In this document: in pieces, positions 52,422-62,200 of the stretch
Layout of the letters: each line of letters opens with the position of its first letter
Numbering within the stretch: the first letter of the stretch is position 1
Origin: Paenibacillus tyrphae
GTDB lineage: Bacteria > Bacillota > Bacilli > Paenibacillales > NBRC-103111
Assembly: GCF_027925525.1 (NCBI RefSeq)
Contig: NZ_BSDJ01000036.1
Location: 1 to 64,000, forward strand
DNA: 64,000 nucleotides
Direction: 5' to 3'
Translations under genes and position numbers: made by a program
Notes under the pieces: model-generated
Database searches by the model: none
What the model saw: only the letters and a program-made list of their open reading frames with translations
Told to the model about the DNA's origin: nothing

Positions 52422-52603
52422 CACACACGTCCGGACGCAAGCGGCACGAGAGGCCCGATAATGAGCGATTCCGGCGGTGTATCGAACACGCTGGACAAGC
52501 TAATGACCTCAGTGTCGCCGATCAGGAAAACCGACGAGCTGGCAACGCCCTCAACTTGAATGTTGCCGACACAAATCTGTTTATTCTCCACCTGCAGATT
52601 CAT
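52421..52603 (-). CDS. gerPD: Spore germination protein GerPD
   Basis: 60 residues, the usual size. MNLQVENKQICVGNIQVEGVAS, then VFLIGDTEVISLSSVFDTPPES, close to Bacillus GerPD. Starts 23 bases inside gerPC. Confidence 0.9.
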   Translation of the reverse strand: MNLQVENKQICVGNIQVEGVASSSVFLIGDTEVISLSSVFDTPPESLIIGPLVPLASGRV

Positions 52604-53207
52604 TCGGAGCTCCTCCTCCGGTTTTTCGTTTTAAGAAATATTGTTCGAGCCCGAGCCGAATATCCCGGATGACTTTGTCTGTGATACTTTGTTCCTGCTC
52701 TGCCGTCAAGACGACTACGTCCGGATCGAGCCCGTGTTTTAAATAATAATCGATCCGCTGCCCGATCTGCCCCTGAAGATCGCCAATGATCGATTCGGTC
52801 GCATCCTCATCCAGCTTCACTTGGTATTTCTCTTCCAGTTGCATCAATTCGGCTGGGCACGATTGCTGCAAATAATCCGTTACCCGTTGTTGGATACGTG
52901 CAAACGACTCCGATCTGGCCGTATTGGTTCGAATCGTTTCGCCGCCGACCTCCATATCCTCGACCGATTGTTCGCCGAGTCCCGCGGGCGAAAGTCCGAC
53001 ATTGAGCGTCCCATCGAGCTTCTCTACTTTCAATTGATCGAATTTATACTCAATTCGCTCGATCGTCACTCCCCGCTGCTTTTTTATCGATTCCAGCTCT
53101 TGGGAAAGCGATTCGACCTTATTTTCCAAGGAACGGATGCGGCTCGTCTGCCATTTTAAATAATCGTTCAGCTTTTGAAAGTAAGATTCCGGGTAAGATG
53201 AATACAT
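52581..53207 (-). CDS. gerPC: Spore germination protein GerPC
   Basis: 208 residues. The N-terminal coiled coil (RIRSLENKVESLSQELESIKK) and a C-terminal helical domain (DLQGQIGQRIDYYLKHG, DKVIRDIRLGLEQYF) fit GerPC. GGAGGAATG precedes the start. The gap from gerPB is 15 bases. Confidence 0.9.
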   Translation of the reverse strand: MYSSYPESYFQKLNDYLKWQTSRIRSLENKVESLSQELESIKKQRGVTIERIEYKFDQLKVEKLDGTLNVGLSPAGLGEQSVEDMEVGGETIRTNTARSESFARIQQRVTDYLQQSCPAELMQLEEKYQVKLDEDATESIIGDLQGQIGQRIDYYLKHGLDPDVVVLTAEQEQSITDKVIRDIRLGLEQYFLKRKTGGGAPNESAGGE

Positions 53208-53222
53208 CCGTCATTCCTCCGT

Positions 53223-53474
53223 TTACCTGGAAGGTGTAGGCAGTGGTACCAAGGATATCGGGCTGGGTTGCGCTACCACACCCTGCGGCGTCGCCTGCGG
53301 AGTCGTTGCAGGAGCGGTGAACTGAGGGGCAGGACCGGTAAACCCCCCGGTATTATATAGATTGGCCAACGCGCGAATCGTACCCGCGGTCCCGATCTGA
53401 AGCACGGAAGAATTCGATACGGAGCCGATCTTAAAATTTTGAATGACAATGCTTTGATGTATGATTAGCTGCAT
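53223..53474 (-). CDS. gerPB: Spore germination protein GerPB
   Basis: 83 residues. IIHQSIVIQNFKIGSVSNSSVLQIGTAG, SLYNTGG-type LANLYNTGGF, and a Pro/Gln/Ala-rich tail ending LVPLPTPS, as in Bacillus GerPB. Confidence 0.92.
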   Translation of the reverse strand: MQLIIHQSIVIQNFKIGSVSNSSVLQIGTAGTIRALANLYNTGGFTGPAPQFTAPATTPQATPQGVVAQPSPISLVPLPTPSR

Positions 53475-53479
53475 GGCGG

Positions 53480-53716
53480 TTATACGACACCTGCCTTATC
53501 GGCGGAAACCACATTGGAGTCAGCGATATCGTTGTCGTAGGTATTGGTGGTGCTGACCATATTGCAGACCCGCAAATTATCCCCCGTATTAAAAGAACCC
53601 GCTCCGGCAAACGTTTTTGCTGTTACGCTCGGAGCCAGCTGGATCGAATCTCCCACGTGCACGATGGAGCCTGTACCGACGTTCACAATTTTGATGGCGC
53701 CCACGATAGCCGGCAT
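53480..53716 (-). CDS. gerPA: Spore germination protein GerPA
   Basis: 78 residues from ATG 53716. MPAIVGAIKIVNVGTGSIVHVGDSI, KTFAGAGSFNTGD and STTNTYDNDIADSN are GerPA/GerPF signatures. First gene of the operon; CATATACT 35 bases upstream is a likely mother-cell sigma (K or E) -10 element. A longer in-frame start would cover that element. Confidence 0.92.
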   Translation of the reverse strand: MPAIVGAIKIVNVGTGSIVHVGDSIQLAPSVTAKTFAGAGSFNTGDNLRVCNMVSTTNTYDNDIADSNVVSADKAGVV

Positions 53717-53750
53717 GAGGCAGCACCCTAACTCAATGGTTTTGTATTGT

Positions 53751-53758
53751 AGTATATG
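53751..53758 (-). promoter_or_regulatory. Mother-cell-type -10 element of gerPABCDE
   Basis: CATATACTA fits the sigma-K -10 pattern CATAnnnTA. The same CATATACT octamer precedes the Hsp20-like gene and gerPF. Confidence 0.65.
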
Positions 53759-53822
53759 ATCCATCAATAAGAAGTATGTTCTAGGCAGCTAGCGTGGGGA
53801 CTCATGGTTTGCGCTTCGTGCT

Positions 53823-53830
53823 CATATACT
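53823..53830 (+). promoter_or_regulatory. Mother-cell-type -10 element of the Hsp20-like gene
   Basis: CATATACT 25 bases before the start codon, divergent from the gerPA element. Confidence 0.5.
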
Positions 53831-53854
53831 GAAATCAGTAAGGAGTGGATAAAC

Positions 53855-54328
53855 ATGAGCGATTCCAAAAATAACAACTCGTTTTTCGATATGAATTGGA
53901 AACAATTCGAGCAGTTTTTTAACGGGAAGCTGCCGTTCCCTGCTCCTTCCCTTAGCGGGGACAACGGAGACCCCGTAACCTGGGTTGAAGGGTATATCAA
54001 AGACGTTCTGAACCGGGCATTGCCCAACGTCGAAGTTCAGGCGCTCAAGCATCATTTTCATTCGGAAATCTTCGACACTCATAACAATATCATCGCCAAA
54101 ATCCATATCCCCGACAAAGCGCAAGCACGCAAAATCCGGTTGATGCTCAATCCTTACCAAATCCGTTTGGAAGGACTCCCGGACGACAAAACGCAAACGA
54201 TCCGGCTCGCTAGCCAAATCGTGCCAAGCAGTTGCAAAGCGGTTTTTAAGAACGGCATTCTCCAGCTACACATGCGCAAGCAACCCATTGACCACCCCTA
54301 TACCGATGTCAATATCCGTTTTATGTAG
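53855..54328 (+). CDS. Hsp20/alpha-crystallin-like spore protein
   Basis: 157 residues from ATG 53855 (AAGGAGTGG upstream). The N-terminal NSFFDMNWKQFEQFFNGKLPF is followed by a beta-sandwich domain (EVQALKHHFHSEIFDTHNNIIAKIHIPDK, IRLEGLPDDKTQTIRL, AVFKNGILQLHMRKQ) that matches the alpha-crystallin pattern with an IxI/V-like ending absent. Located between gerPABCDE and gerPF and sharing their promoter-type octamer, it is probably a spore-coat or spore-associated chaperone (inference). Confidence 0.75.
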   Translation: MSDSKNNNSFFDMNWKQFEQFFNGKLPFPAPSLSGDNGDPVTWVEGYIKDVLNRALPNVEVQALKHHFHSEIFDTHNNIIAKIHIPDKAQARKIRLMLNPYQIRLEGLPDDKTQTIRLASQIVPSSCKAVFKNGILQLHMRKQPIDHPYTDVNIRFM

Positions 54329-54435
54329 CCGACTTTTCTTCCCCAACAAAAACGTCCCAAAACAGCGCGAAACGGCCGTCTGAGACGTACGGAATGGGGC
54401 GAGATCTGTCAGGGTGTTCCCTGGTATCTATGTAT

Positions 54436-54654
54436 CTAATTATTTGCCGCGTTAGTGGAATCGGCAATATCCGCATCAAACGTATTCGTTGAGCTGATCA
54501 GCGAAATATTGCCCATCCAATCACCTGTGTTTCCGCCGCCTGACCCCGAATACGACTTGGATGTACTTTTCGGATTAATCTGCAATACATCGCCGAACAC
54601 AACTTCCCCGTCGGCGCCGGTAATTTTGATCGGAGCCAAAATAATCGAAGGCAT
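54436..54654 (-). CDS. gerPF: Spore germination protein GerPF
   Basis: 72 residues from ATG 54654, the typical length. MPSIILAPIKITGADGEVVFGD, KSYSGSGGGNTGDW and SSTNTFDADIADS fit GerPF, a paralogue of GerPA. It is detached from the main gerP operon by the Hsp20-like gene on the opposite strand and has its own CATATACT (54684-54691). Confidence 0.9.
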   Translation of the reverse strand: MPSIILAPIKITGADGEVVFGDVLQINPKSTSKSYSGSGGGNTGDWMGNISLISSTNTFDADIADSTNAANN

Positions 54655-54683
54655 AGGAGCCCCCCTTCCTAATCGTGTTCTAA

Positions 54684-54691
54684 AGTATATG
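54684..54691 (-). promoter_or_regulatory. Mother-cell-type -10 element of gerPF
   Basis: CATATACT 30 bases before the start codon. Confidence 0.5.
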
Positions 54692-54724
54692 AGGCTCCGC
54701 AGCAAAAATCTCCTCCTAAAACGA

Positions 54725-54763
54725 AAAAGAGTTTTGCTCTGACGGATCAAAGCAAAACTCTTT
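54725..54763 (-). terminator. Terminator of the tRNA cluster
   Basis: AAAGAGTTTTGCT and AGCAAAACTCTTTTT arms, 24 bases after tRNA-Leu. Confidence 0.88.
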
Positions 54764-54786
54764 ATGTATGATACTACTACTGGAAC

Positions 54787-54872
54787 TGCCGAAGACCGGA
54801 CTCGAACCGGTACGGTAGTCACCTACCGCAGGATTTTAAGTCCTGTGCGTCTGCCAATTCCGCCACTCCGGC
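54787..54872 (-). tRNA. tRNA-Leu (TAA)
   Basis: 86 bases with a long variable arm. Acceptor GCCGGAG/CTTCGGC, anticodon loop CTTAAAA (anticodon TAA), T loop TTCGAGT. CCA not encoded. Confidence 0.95.
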
Positions 54873-54883
54873 GCAGTTCTGTT

Positions 54884-54960
54884 TGGTGGGCCCTGAGGGA
54901 CTCGAACCCCCGACCAATCGGTTATGAGCCGACCGCTCTAACCAACTGAGCTAAGGGCCC
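54884..54960 (-). tRNA. tRNA-Ile2 (CAT, lysidine type)
   Basis: Acceptor GGGCCCT/AGGGCCC, anticodon loop CTCATAA, encoded CCA. The TTAGCTCAG D arm and overall similarity to tRNA-Ile2 rather than elongator tRNA-Met favour the modified-C34 isoleucine tRNA; elongator Met is the alternative. Confidence 0.8.
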
Positions 54961-54970
54961 TTGGAAGCTT

Positions 54971-55047
<77 letters not shown>

Positions 55048-55125
55048 TTAGAAGATCCACACTGTATAATGACAGCGACAAAGATAACTATACACCAACT
55101 AAAACGTTGGAGTCAAGTAAAAAAA

Positions 55126-55290
55126 TTAGACAGTGTAGCGAACGCCAAAACGGCCTTTTTTGGAACGGAATACTTGGACTTCGCTGGGGCATTCGTAACC
55201 GTAAATCCACCAGTCTTCCTCCATCCGCTTGGCCAGGCACCCGGCTTGAAACTTGCTGTCGTACAATTTCACCCAATAGACCCAGTTCAT
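55126..55290 (-). CDS. 54-residue aromatic-rich protein
   Basis: ATG 55290 follows GGAGTGA. MNWVYWVKLYDSKFQAGC, then MEEDWWIYGYECP and FRSKKGRFGVRYTV. Five Trp in 54 residues, no family recognised. A real small gene is supported by spacing and protein-like composition. Confidence 0.6.
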   Translation of the reverse strand: MNWVYWVKLYDSKFQAGCLAKRMEEDWWIYGYECPSEVQVFRSKKGRFGVRYTV

Positions 55291-55345
55291 TTTATGTTCA
55301 CTCCGCTTATCGAATGAAGATGAAGTTTTGTTAGTATCTTAACCC

Positions 55346-55377
55346 AAAAAAAGCTCCCTTATTTGCATAAGGAAGCT
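55346..55377 (-). terminator. Terminator after pgpA
   Basis: Minus strand AGCTTCCTTAT gcaa ATAAGGGAGCT followed by TTTTTTT. Confidence 0.92.
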
Positions 55378-55402
55378 CCTCCAATATATAACAAATTCTA
55401 CT

Positions 55403-55954
55403 TCAGCCCGCGTTTTCTTCCGACGCGGCAATATAAGCGACGACATTGTCCCGTTCATCCGCATCCCGCTGCCGATGGGCCAGACGGCTTGATGCCGATG
55501 CCGCAATGCTGGCAACTAGATCATCCAGGAAGGTGTGTACGCCGTTGCCGTTCTTGGTATCCAGACGTTTAATAATTCCGACTTTTTGTTTATCCAAATG
55601 GCCGAACGTCGTAAGCGCGATGCTGCCGTATCCGAACACCGACCCGAGAGCAAGTGTTTCATCGCAGCCGAACAGTCCTTCATCGCTTTCGATAATCGAT
55701 TGCAGCGGCTCGGACAACAAACCTTTTTCAGCCAATACGTCTAGCTCGATACCGACAAGAATCGCATGCTGAAGCTCCCGCTTCTGCAAAACTGCATGGA
55801 CCGATTCGAGACAAGTCTCCAGCGTCAAATCGGGATGATAAGGAAGCTGCATTTCTCTGACGATCAGGGAAATATCTTCCATCTTTACGCCGCGTTCCTC
55901 CAGCTTTTGATATACCGCGGCTTTTATTTCTTTGCTGTGAACCTGACGCTTCAT
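55403..55954 (-). CDS. Phosphatidylglycerophosphatase A-like protein (YutG/PgpA)
   Basis: 183 residues, all soluble-looking at the N-terminus (HSKEIKAAVYQKLEERGV). The PgpA-type region contains LETCLESVHAVLQKRELQHAILVGIELD, ESDEGLFGCDE and GNGVHTFLDDLVASIAAS with the conserved acidic residues. PgpA removes phosphate from phosphatidylglycerophosphate; Bacillus YutG-type proteins lack obvious membrane helices, as here. Monocistronic. Confidence 0.8.
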   Translation of the reverse strand: MKRQVHSKEIKAAVYQKLEERGVKMEDISLIVREMQLPYHPDLTLETCLESVHAVLQKRELQHAILVGIELDVLAEKGLLSEPLQSIIESDEGLFGCDETLALGSVFGYGSIALTTFGHLDKQKVGIIKRLDTKNGNGVHTFLDDLVASIAASASSRLAHRQRDADERDNVVAYIAASEENAG

Positions 55955-56037
55955 GAGAATCGCTCCTTTAATGGAAGTGCTATCATTATACCATGATCCA
56001 TATGCGTGTACTATGGGACAACTGGTGATAATTAGGG

Positions 56038-56064
56038 AAAAGCCGACCCAAAGGCCGGCTTTCG
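56038..56064 (-). terminator. Terminator of the efflux operon
   Basis: AAAGCCGGCC and GGTCGGCTTTT arms on the minus strand, 22 bases after the last operon gene. Confidence 0.8.
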
Positions 56065-56085
56065 TTTACTTCAAATGACTATGAA

Positions 56086-57903
56086 TTAAGATTGCTTAAG
56101 CTCTTTAAGCAGACGCTTGGACTTCTGTCCGCCCGTAGTCGTAAACTGTTCATAAATCCGAACCGTCAGACGGTTGTCGAATTGCTCCGTGCTGCCGTCA
56201 AAGGTAATATTGTTCTCGCCGGTAGTCAGACGGTTAGCTCCGACAAACGATCCATTGCCTGTTCCGATCAACCGGTCTGCGGAATCGTACAGCTCGAACA
56301 GCAGTCCCGAGAAACTCGGATCCACTTGGACTTGATCGTGGCGGCTGACTTCCATAAAGAACTTCGCTTTGTACTGATAGTTCTTCGCTCCCATGCCATT
56401 GAAGTTTGTACCGATTTGCCAGTCGTTCACTTTAATCTCAAACGGATATAGCTCAAACGTATCCTTGCTTTCCTCGGTTTGAAGCGCAATGCTGTAAGCG
56501 CCAATCGTCGACTTGTATGGAGCGGCCGTCTTCGTATCTTGGATCTTCAAAGACAAGCCCTTTCCGGTTTCAGACACCGGGATCGTATAGAAATAGTTCA
56601 CCGTGAGCGAAGAATTCGGAAGCACGTTCGGCGTCGTAATATTTTGACGGCTGCCGTTGTACTCATAACCGTCCGAGCTTACCAGATCCGTTGCAAAGGC
56701 CGGAACGGCAAGCGGCCGGTCCGTCTTATTCGTAAGCTTGAATTTGGCCGAGACGGTTTTCGACCCCTCTTCCTTGTTGTCAAACATATGGAACTCGATA
56801 ACGGAAACATCCAAATCCGGATGAATCAGCTGGCTCCGTTTGTCTAGCGTCATTGGAGTGCCTAGCTTATAGGCCAGAGCGGTTTCCCCGGTTTGCTGCG
56901 ACGGCAGCAAAATGTTCAGACGTCCTACGTTATACACACCGGCAGCACCCGTGGCTGCACCGGCATTGGCTCCTGCTCCAGCGCCAGCCGCACCGCCGGC
57001 CCCTGCTCCCGCACTGCCTGCGCCTCCGCCCCCTGCACCGCCGGCTCCGCCAACTGCAAATTTCTCTGGGGTCAAAATGTTTAAGCTGTTCAAGATCGTA
57101 TCTTGGTCCGTCGGAATAGCAAAATGAATATATTTTTCTTCCTTCGCTTCCAGCGTGATATTTCCTTGCTCTACCTGGCTGCCGGAAAATACTTTTCCCG
57201 CCGCCTTGCCGTCTACGCCGAATGCCGGAATCGTTTCGCGTTGGTTCGAAGGGTTATAAGCAAGTAGTTGCACGACGTATACGGTGCCTTTCTCCGTCGA
57301 CTCCTTGTTGATTGCCGCAGGCGTATATTGGATCGGCGAGGTTAAAGTCGGAATCGTAAAGGAATCGGACCATTTCTTAATCGCGCTCGGATCGGTAATC
57401 GGCGTATCGCCGCCTTTCCAAGTCTCCCCCGTAATCGGCGCCGCTACGATCAGCGTCTCCTTCTTCGGATAAACGTAGTAATCGACATCGGTCCAATTCA
57501 CCTGAGCCAGATTTACGGTATCGGTGCGGTCGATGACGGTCATATAGCTAAGCTCCGTGTTCGCTTTCGGCTGAATCGATTTAACGTTCGAGGCGCTTGG
57601 TTGCAGCGTATACTCGACGCCTTCGCTGGTCTTCACCCGCAGTTCGTAGTCAGGCACCCGCGTCGAGGTAGCGCCGTTATTCTTCATTCGAATGACGACG
57701 CCGAGTCGGGTACCGTCCTGAATTCGCTCGTTCAATACGCCCTTGACTTCCACATCGAGAAGGTCGGTCAGTTTATAGGTTACGACGGCTTGCGCCGCAG
57801 GCTCGCTTCCTGCAGGCTCCGCTGCAAGAGCGGAATAACCTGTGCTCATAATCGAGGCGGTAATAACGACGGATGCTACGGTTTTTTTCAGCTTGTTGTT
57901 CAC
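56086..57903 (-). CDS. Exported protein of the RND efflux operon, Gly/Ala-rich linker
   Basis: 605 residues from GTG 57903 (AGGAGG eight bases upstream). Signal peptide with YSALAAEP cleavage region. Two beta-rich halves of similar length flank a low-complexity Gly/Ala stretch (about residues 285-330). Both halves repeat a pattern of N-terminal LGT/LTD strands and NKTDRPLAVPAF or NPSNQRETIPAF motifs, suggesting internal duplication. No enzyme motif is visible. Last gene of the operon after the adaptor (31-base gap), so possibly an envelope partner of the pump. Confidence 0.75.
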   Translation of the reverse strand: MNNKLKKTVASVVITASIMSTGYSALAAEPAGSEPAAQAVVTYKLTDLLDVEVKGVLNERIQDGTRLGVVIRMKNNGATSTRVPDYELRVKTSEGVEYTLQPSASNVKSIQPKANTELSYMTVIDRTDTVNLAQVNWTDVDYYVYPKKETLIVAAPITGETWKGGDTPITDPSAIKKWSDSFTIPTLTSPIQYTPAAINKESTEKGTVYVVQLLAYNPSNQRETIPAFGVDGKAAGKVFSGSQVEQGNITLEAKEEKYIHFAIPTDQDTILNSLNILTPEKFAVGGAGGAGGGGAGSAGAGAGGAAGAGAGANAGAATGAAGVYNVGRLNILLPSQQTGETALAYKLGTPMTLDKRSQLIHPDLDVSVIEFHMFDNKEEGSKTVSAKFKLTNKTDRPLAVPAFATDLVSSDGYEYNGSRQNITTPNVLPNSSLTVNYFYTIPVSETGKGLSLKIQDTKTAAPYKSTIGAYSIALQTEESKDTFELYPFEIKVNDWQIGTNFNGMGAKNYQYKAKFFMEVSRHDQVQVDPSFSGLLFELYDSADRLIGTGNGSFVGANRLTTGENNITFDGSTEQFDNRLTVRIYEQFTTTGGQKSKRLLKELKQS

Positions 57904-57934
57904 TTGGTTTTCCTCCTGTCAGGTCCGCTGAGAG

Positions 57935-59191
57935 TTACTTGGCCAGCTGGACTTTCTCCTTGTCTTTCAATTGGTTCTGACCCGAAATGATAAGCTGTTC
58001 TCCTTCTTTGAGACCGGACAGCACTTCTTGGATCGTTTCGTTCAAACGGCCTAAAGCCACTTTGCGCTTCTCCGCCGTATCGCCTACGAGTACGAAAGCG
58101 AACGTGTCTCCGCCTTCACGCACGATAGCCGTGGTAGGCACGGTAACAACCATCTGATCGGCTTCTTCCGTTACGAGAATCTGAGCCTTCATACCAGGCT
58201 TAAGCTTACGCTCAGCGTTAGAGTACTCAAGCTCCAACGTGTAAGACTTGGAATTGGCGCTCATCACGTCAGCCAAATAGCTGACCTTGGCTTTTGTCTT
58301 GTCAAGCGTGCCAGGAACGTAGAATGTCAACTCCTGCTTGCCGCGCACCAAATTAGCCGTCTCCTCGGTCAGCTCCGCCCGGATTTTGATCGGATCGAGC
58401 TGTTGCACCTTCCCGGCTTGGAAACCGGCGTTCAAAGACATGCCCACTTCAATCGGCAGGTCGGTTAAGACGCCGCTTACCGTCGCTTTCACTTCCATAT
58501 TTTCGAGCGTCCGGTCAGCTTCGCGAATCGAAAGATTCGAGGATTGCAGCGCTTGCTCCAACGGCGCCAAGGAGTTCGTCGTTTCCACCGTTTTCTGCTT
58601 GTTTCGGTTGTTTTCCAGATCAAGCTTGAGATTGTTAAGCTGTGTTTCCATTTGCTCAAGCTGGAATTTTGTAACCAGGCCCAGATCGTAATCGTTGCGC
58701 ATTTTGTTATAGTTCTTTTCGGTTTCCTTAATGGACTCTTCCAGCTTCTTGATTCCATTCTTCATTTCCTGCTTGCTGTTGGCCAATTCTTGTTTTGCTT
58801 TGTCTAACTGCTGTTGACTGCTGGCAATATCAATCTGCGCTTTGTCCTTTTTCATTTTTACATCCGTCGGGTCCATGCGGAAAATCACATCGCCTTTTTC
58901 CACCATATCGCCGCGCTTCTTCAATACTTCCATGACGTCTCCGCCTACCTTGGTCACCAAGTCAATCTGAATGGAAGAAATAACGTCGGCTACCTGCTCC
59001 TGCGGATCGCCGATCCTCTGCTTCTCGATCTTCGAGACTTTAATGGTCTTGAGCTGGGGTTCCGACGCATTAGCAGCTGTCGGTGCAGCTTGCGGCTGAG
59101 CGCCGCAGCCGGCGAGGAGCGCCGTCGAAATAACGACGGCCCCCATCACTTTGGTACTTTGCTTGAAAGATTTTGACATGATCGGATTCAT
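57935..59191 (-). CDS. RND efflux adaptor lipoprotein (membrane-fusion protein)
   Basis: 418 residues. Lipobox LLAGCG after a short hydrophobic segment anchors it to the outer face of the membrane. The HlyD/MacA/AcrA layout is seen: lipoyl-like VGGDVMEVLKKRGDMVEKGDVIFRMD, a long alpha-hairpin (Lys/Asn/Glu-rich, residues about 120-220), then ATVSGVLTDLPIEVGMSLNAG and a beta-barrel. It links the inner-membrane RND pump to the wall-side. Start 59191 has AAAGGAG upstream. The gap from the pump gene is 58 bases. Confidence 0.92.
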   Translation of the reverse strand: MNPIMSKSFKQSTKVMGAVVISTALLAGCGAQPQAAPTAANASEPQLKTIKVSKIEKQRIGDPQEQVADVISSIQIDLVTKVGGDVMEVLKKRGDMVEKGDVIFRMDPTDVKMKKDKAQIDIASSQQQLDKAKQELANSKQEMKNGIKKLEESIKETEKNYNKMRNDYDLGLVTKFQLEQMETQLNNLKLDLENNRNKQKTVETTNSLAPLEQALQSSNLSIREADRTLENMEVKATVSGVLTDLPIEVGMSLNAGFQAGKVQQLDPIKIRAELTEETANLVRGKQELTFYVPGTLDKTKAKVSYLADVMSANSKSYTLELEYSNAERKLKPGMKAQILVTEEADQMVVTVPTTAIVREGGDTFAFVLVGDTAEKRKVALGRLNETIQEVLSGLKEGEQLIISGQNQLKDKEKVQLAK

Positions 59192-59249
59192 GGGCTGATT
59201 CTCCTTTTTCCCTTATGGAACTCTCTATCTATCTGAATGAAATGCTTTC

Positions 59250-62200
59250 TTAAGCATTCGTCACCGGCGTCGAATTGGATTCCGATGTCTTTCTGTTGAA
59301 CAAGCGGCCGAGGCGAGACTTGGTATTGTGAATAATTTCGTATACGACCGGTACAACGATCAGTGTGAGCAATGTCGAGGTGGTCAATCCGCCAATAACG
59401 ACAACAGCCAAGCCTTTGGAGATAAGCGCTCCTTTAGAGAACCCAAGAGCCAGCGGCAGCAGGGCAATAATAGTAGCCCCCGCGGTCATGATAATCGGAC
59501 GAAGTCGGGATAAGCCGCCCTCCAAAAGCGCGTCGCGTACGGACTGTCCTGCCTCCCTCAGCTGCTGCACGCGGTCGATAAGCACGATCGCATTGGTAAC
59601 CACGACACCGATCAGCATCAAGAATCCGATCAATGAGGTAAGGTTGAGCGATTCGCCACTGACGAGCAAGCCAAGCAAGCCTCCGATTGCCGCAAGCGGC
59701 AGAGAGAATAAGATCGCAAACGGCGCGCTAGCATTTCCGAAAGCCAGAACCATGATCAGATAAACAATAAAGATGGAGACGGCCATGGCTACGAACATTT
59801 GCATGAAGTTTTTCTGAATATCGTCGGATACCCCTTTGACTTCAGGGCGAACTCCCGACGGAAGCTCCACAGTTTTCAGCATTTCCGCCGCTTTGGCACT
59901 AACACCGCCCTTGTCCCTGGACTCGATCGTTGCCGTTACCGTTACGTATTGAACTTGCTGATCCCGGGTGATCGACGCCGGAGCCTCGATTTGGCGAACC
60001 TTCGCTACTTCATTCAGCTTGACGGTTGCCCCTGTCGGAGTCTTGATCAGGAAGTTTCCGATTTTGTCAATGGAATCCTTGAAGCTCTTGTCCAGCATGA
60101 TCTTGGTGGAGAAGGTCGTATTGTCGAATTTCAGATCTCCGATCTTTTCCTCTCTCAGCCAAGAATTCACGGTTTCGACGATTTGTCCCGAAGACAAATT
60201 GTACAGTCTGGCTTTATTTTGGTCTACGGCGATTTCCACTTCGTTCTTCGATTCGCTCAAGCTGTCTTTTACATCTTTAAATTCCGGAATTTCCTTAAGC
60301 TTATCCTTTACCAGCTTGGCGCCCTGGGTGAGCAAATTCAGGTCGTCGCCTTTAAGCATATAGGAGAAGTCCCCCCCGCCTCCAGGTCCGCCGCCGCTTA
60401 GCAGCATACCGTTTACCTCAGAGCCTTTGGGAAGCAGGTACAATATTTTTTCCTTGGTTTCATTCAGCAGCTTCTTGGCGTTCGTTCCCTGCGATGCCGC
60501 GCCAATCAACTGGCTTTCGTAGTCTATGCGATTGTCCGTAGAACCGCCGCCTACATAGGACTGCATGTATTCGAAAGCAGGCTCTCCTGCCTCGTTTTTC
60601 GTCTCGCGAATCATCGCTTCGATCTCTTTCATTTTCAAGTCGTTGGACGCAAGCGAAGTTTCCCGAGGCATTTTGATCATAATAAACATTTGTTTATCCG
60701 AATCGCTGGAAGGCATGAACTCCACAGCCAGGAGCGGAACCGTACCTACGATAGCCACAATAAAAACCAGCATGGAAAGCAGCATCGTTTTGATGCGGTT
60801 GTTAAGCGACCATTTCAGCACTTTCAAATAAGCGCCGGACACTTTGCCGACTTGCGTTTCGTCGTGCACCTTAATATTTTTGGAACGCAGCACGAGCATC
60901 TTGGCAAGCATCGGAATCACGGTCACGGCCACCAGCAGCGAAGACATCAACGCAGCGGAAAGCGTGACGGCGAACGGACGGAACAAATCCCCGAGCTCTC
61001 CCCCGACAAAGGCGATTGGAGCAAATACCCCGACGGTTGTAAGCGTGGAGGACGTGATCGCCGAAGCCACTTGCGCGGTCGCTTTCTTAATGACCGATTC
61101 CCCGCGCTCGTGAACTTTCACGAGCTCGCTGTAAATATTTTCGATAACGACGATACTGTCGTCCACGACACGCCCGATCGCGATCGTAATACCGCCCAGC
61201 GTCATGATGTTGAGCGAAATATCGAGCGGAGCCATGATAAGCAGCGTGATTAACAGCGATAAAGGAATAGAGACCAAAACGATGATGGTCATCCGAACAT
61301 TTCTAAGGAAGAGCAGGATCATAATAGAGGCGAGCAGGGCGCCGAGCGCTCCTTCCTTAACCATGCCGTTAATCGAATCCTTGATCATGCTCGATGTAGC
61401 AAAAAGTGTTTTAAACGTAAGGTTCGGGAAATCCTGCTTCCACTTGGCCATCAAAGCGTCTGCTTCCGCAGCCAATTGAACGTCATTGGAGTTCTTTGTT
61501 TTGTAGATCGTCACACCGATGGCCGGCTTGCCGTCGAGGCGCGAAATGAATCTGGACTCGGAAATCGCTTCAACCTTGGCAATGTCTTTCAGAAGAAGCG
61601 TTTGTCCCCCCGAAGCCGTAATCTTCATGTTTTCCAGGCTGTAAATCGTATTGAGATCGCTCTTAACGCGTACCATTTGCGTGTTCCCGCTGAAGTCGAC
61701 TAATCCCGCTGGGCTTGTCAAAATGGCAGCTTGAATGCTTTGGGACACCTGCGCCGGTGTCAATCCGTAGCTGCTGATTGCGTTGCCGTTCATTCTTAAA
61801 GTCAGAACCGCTTCTTTATTGCCGACTCCATCGACGCGGTCAACCCCTTTGATGGCCGCAAAGCCAGGCTGGACGATATCCTTGAAGATCTTATCCAGCT
61901 CCTGCTGGCTCATGTTGTTTTCGCCGTACACCGAGAGGTAGTAAATGGCGCTCGCTTCGGCGCTAGAGGTCTGAACCTTCGGTTTTTCCGCGCCTTGGGG
62001 CAGCTTTACGTTCGCAAGCAAGCCTTCGGCGTCCCTTCTGGCATCCTCAATCTTCTTCCCCTGCTGCAGTTCTACGGTAACCATGGAGAAGTTATCGCTG
62101 GAGGTGGACTTTAAAGATTTGATGCCGTCTAGTCCCGCCACCGCTTTCTCGACAGGCTTGGTCACAAGCTCCAAAACATCCTTAGGAGGAGCCGTATACT

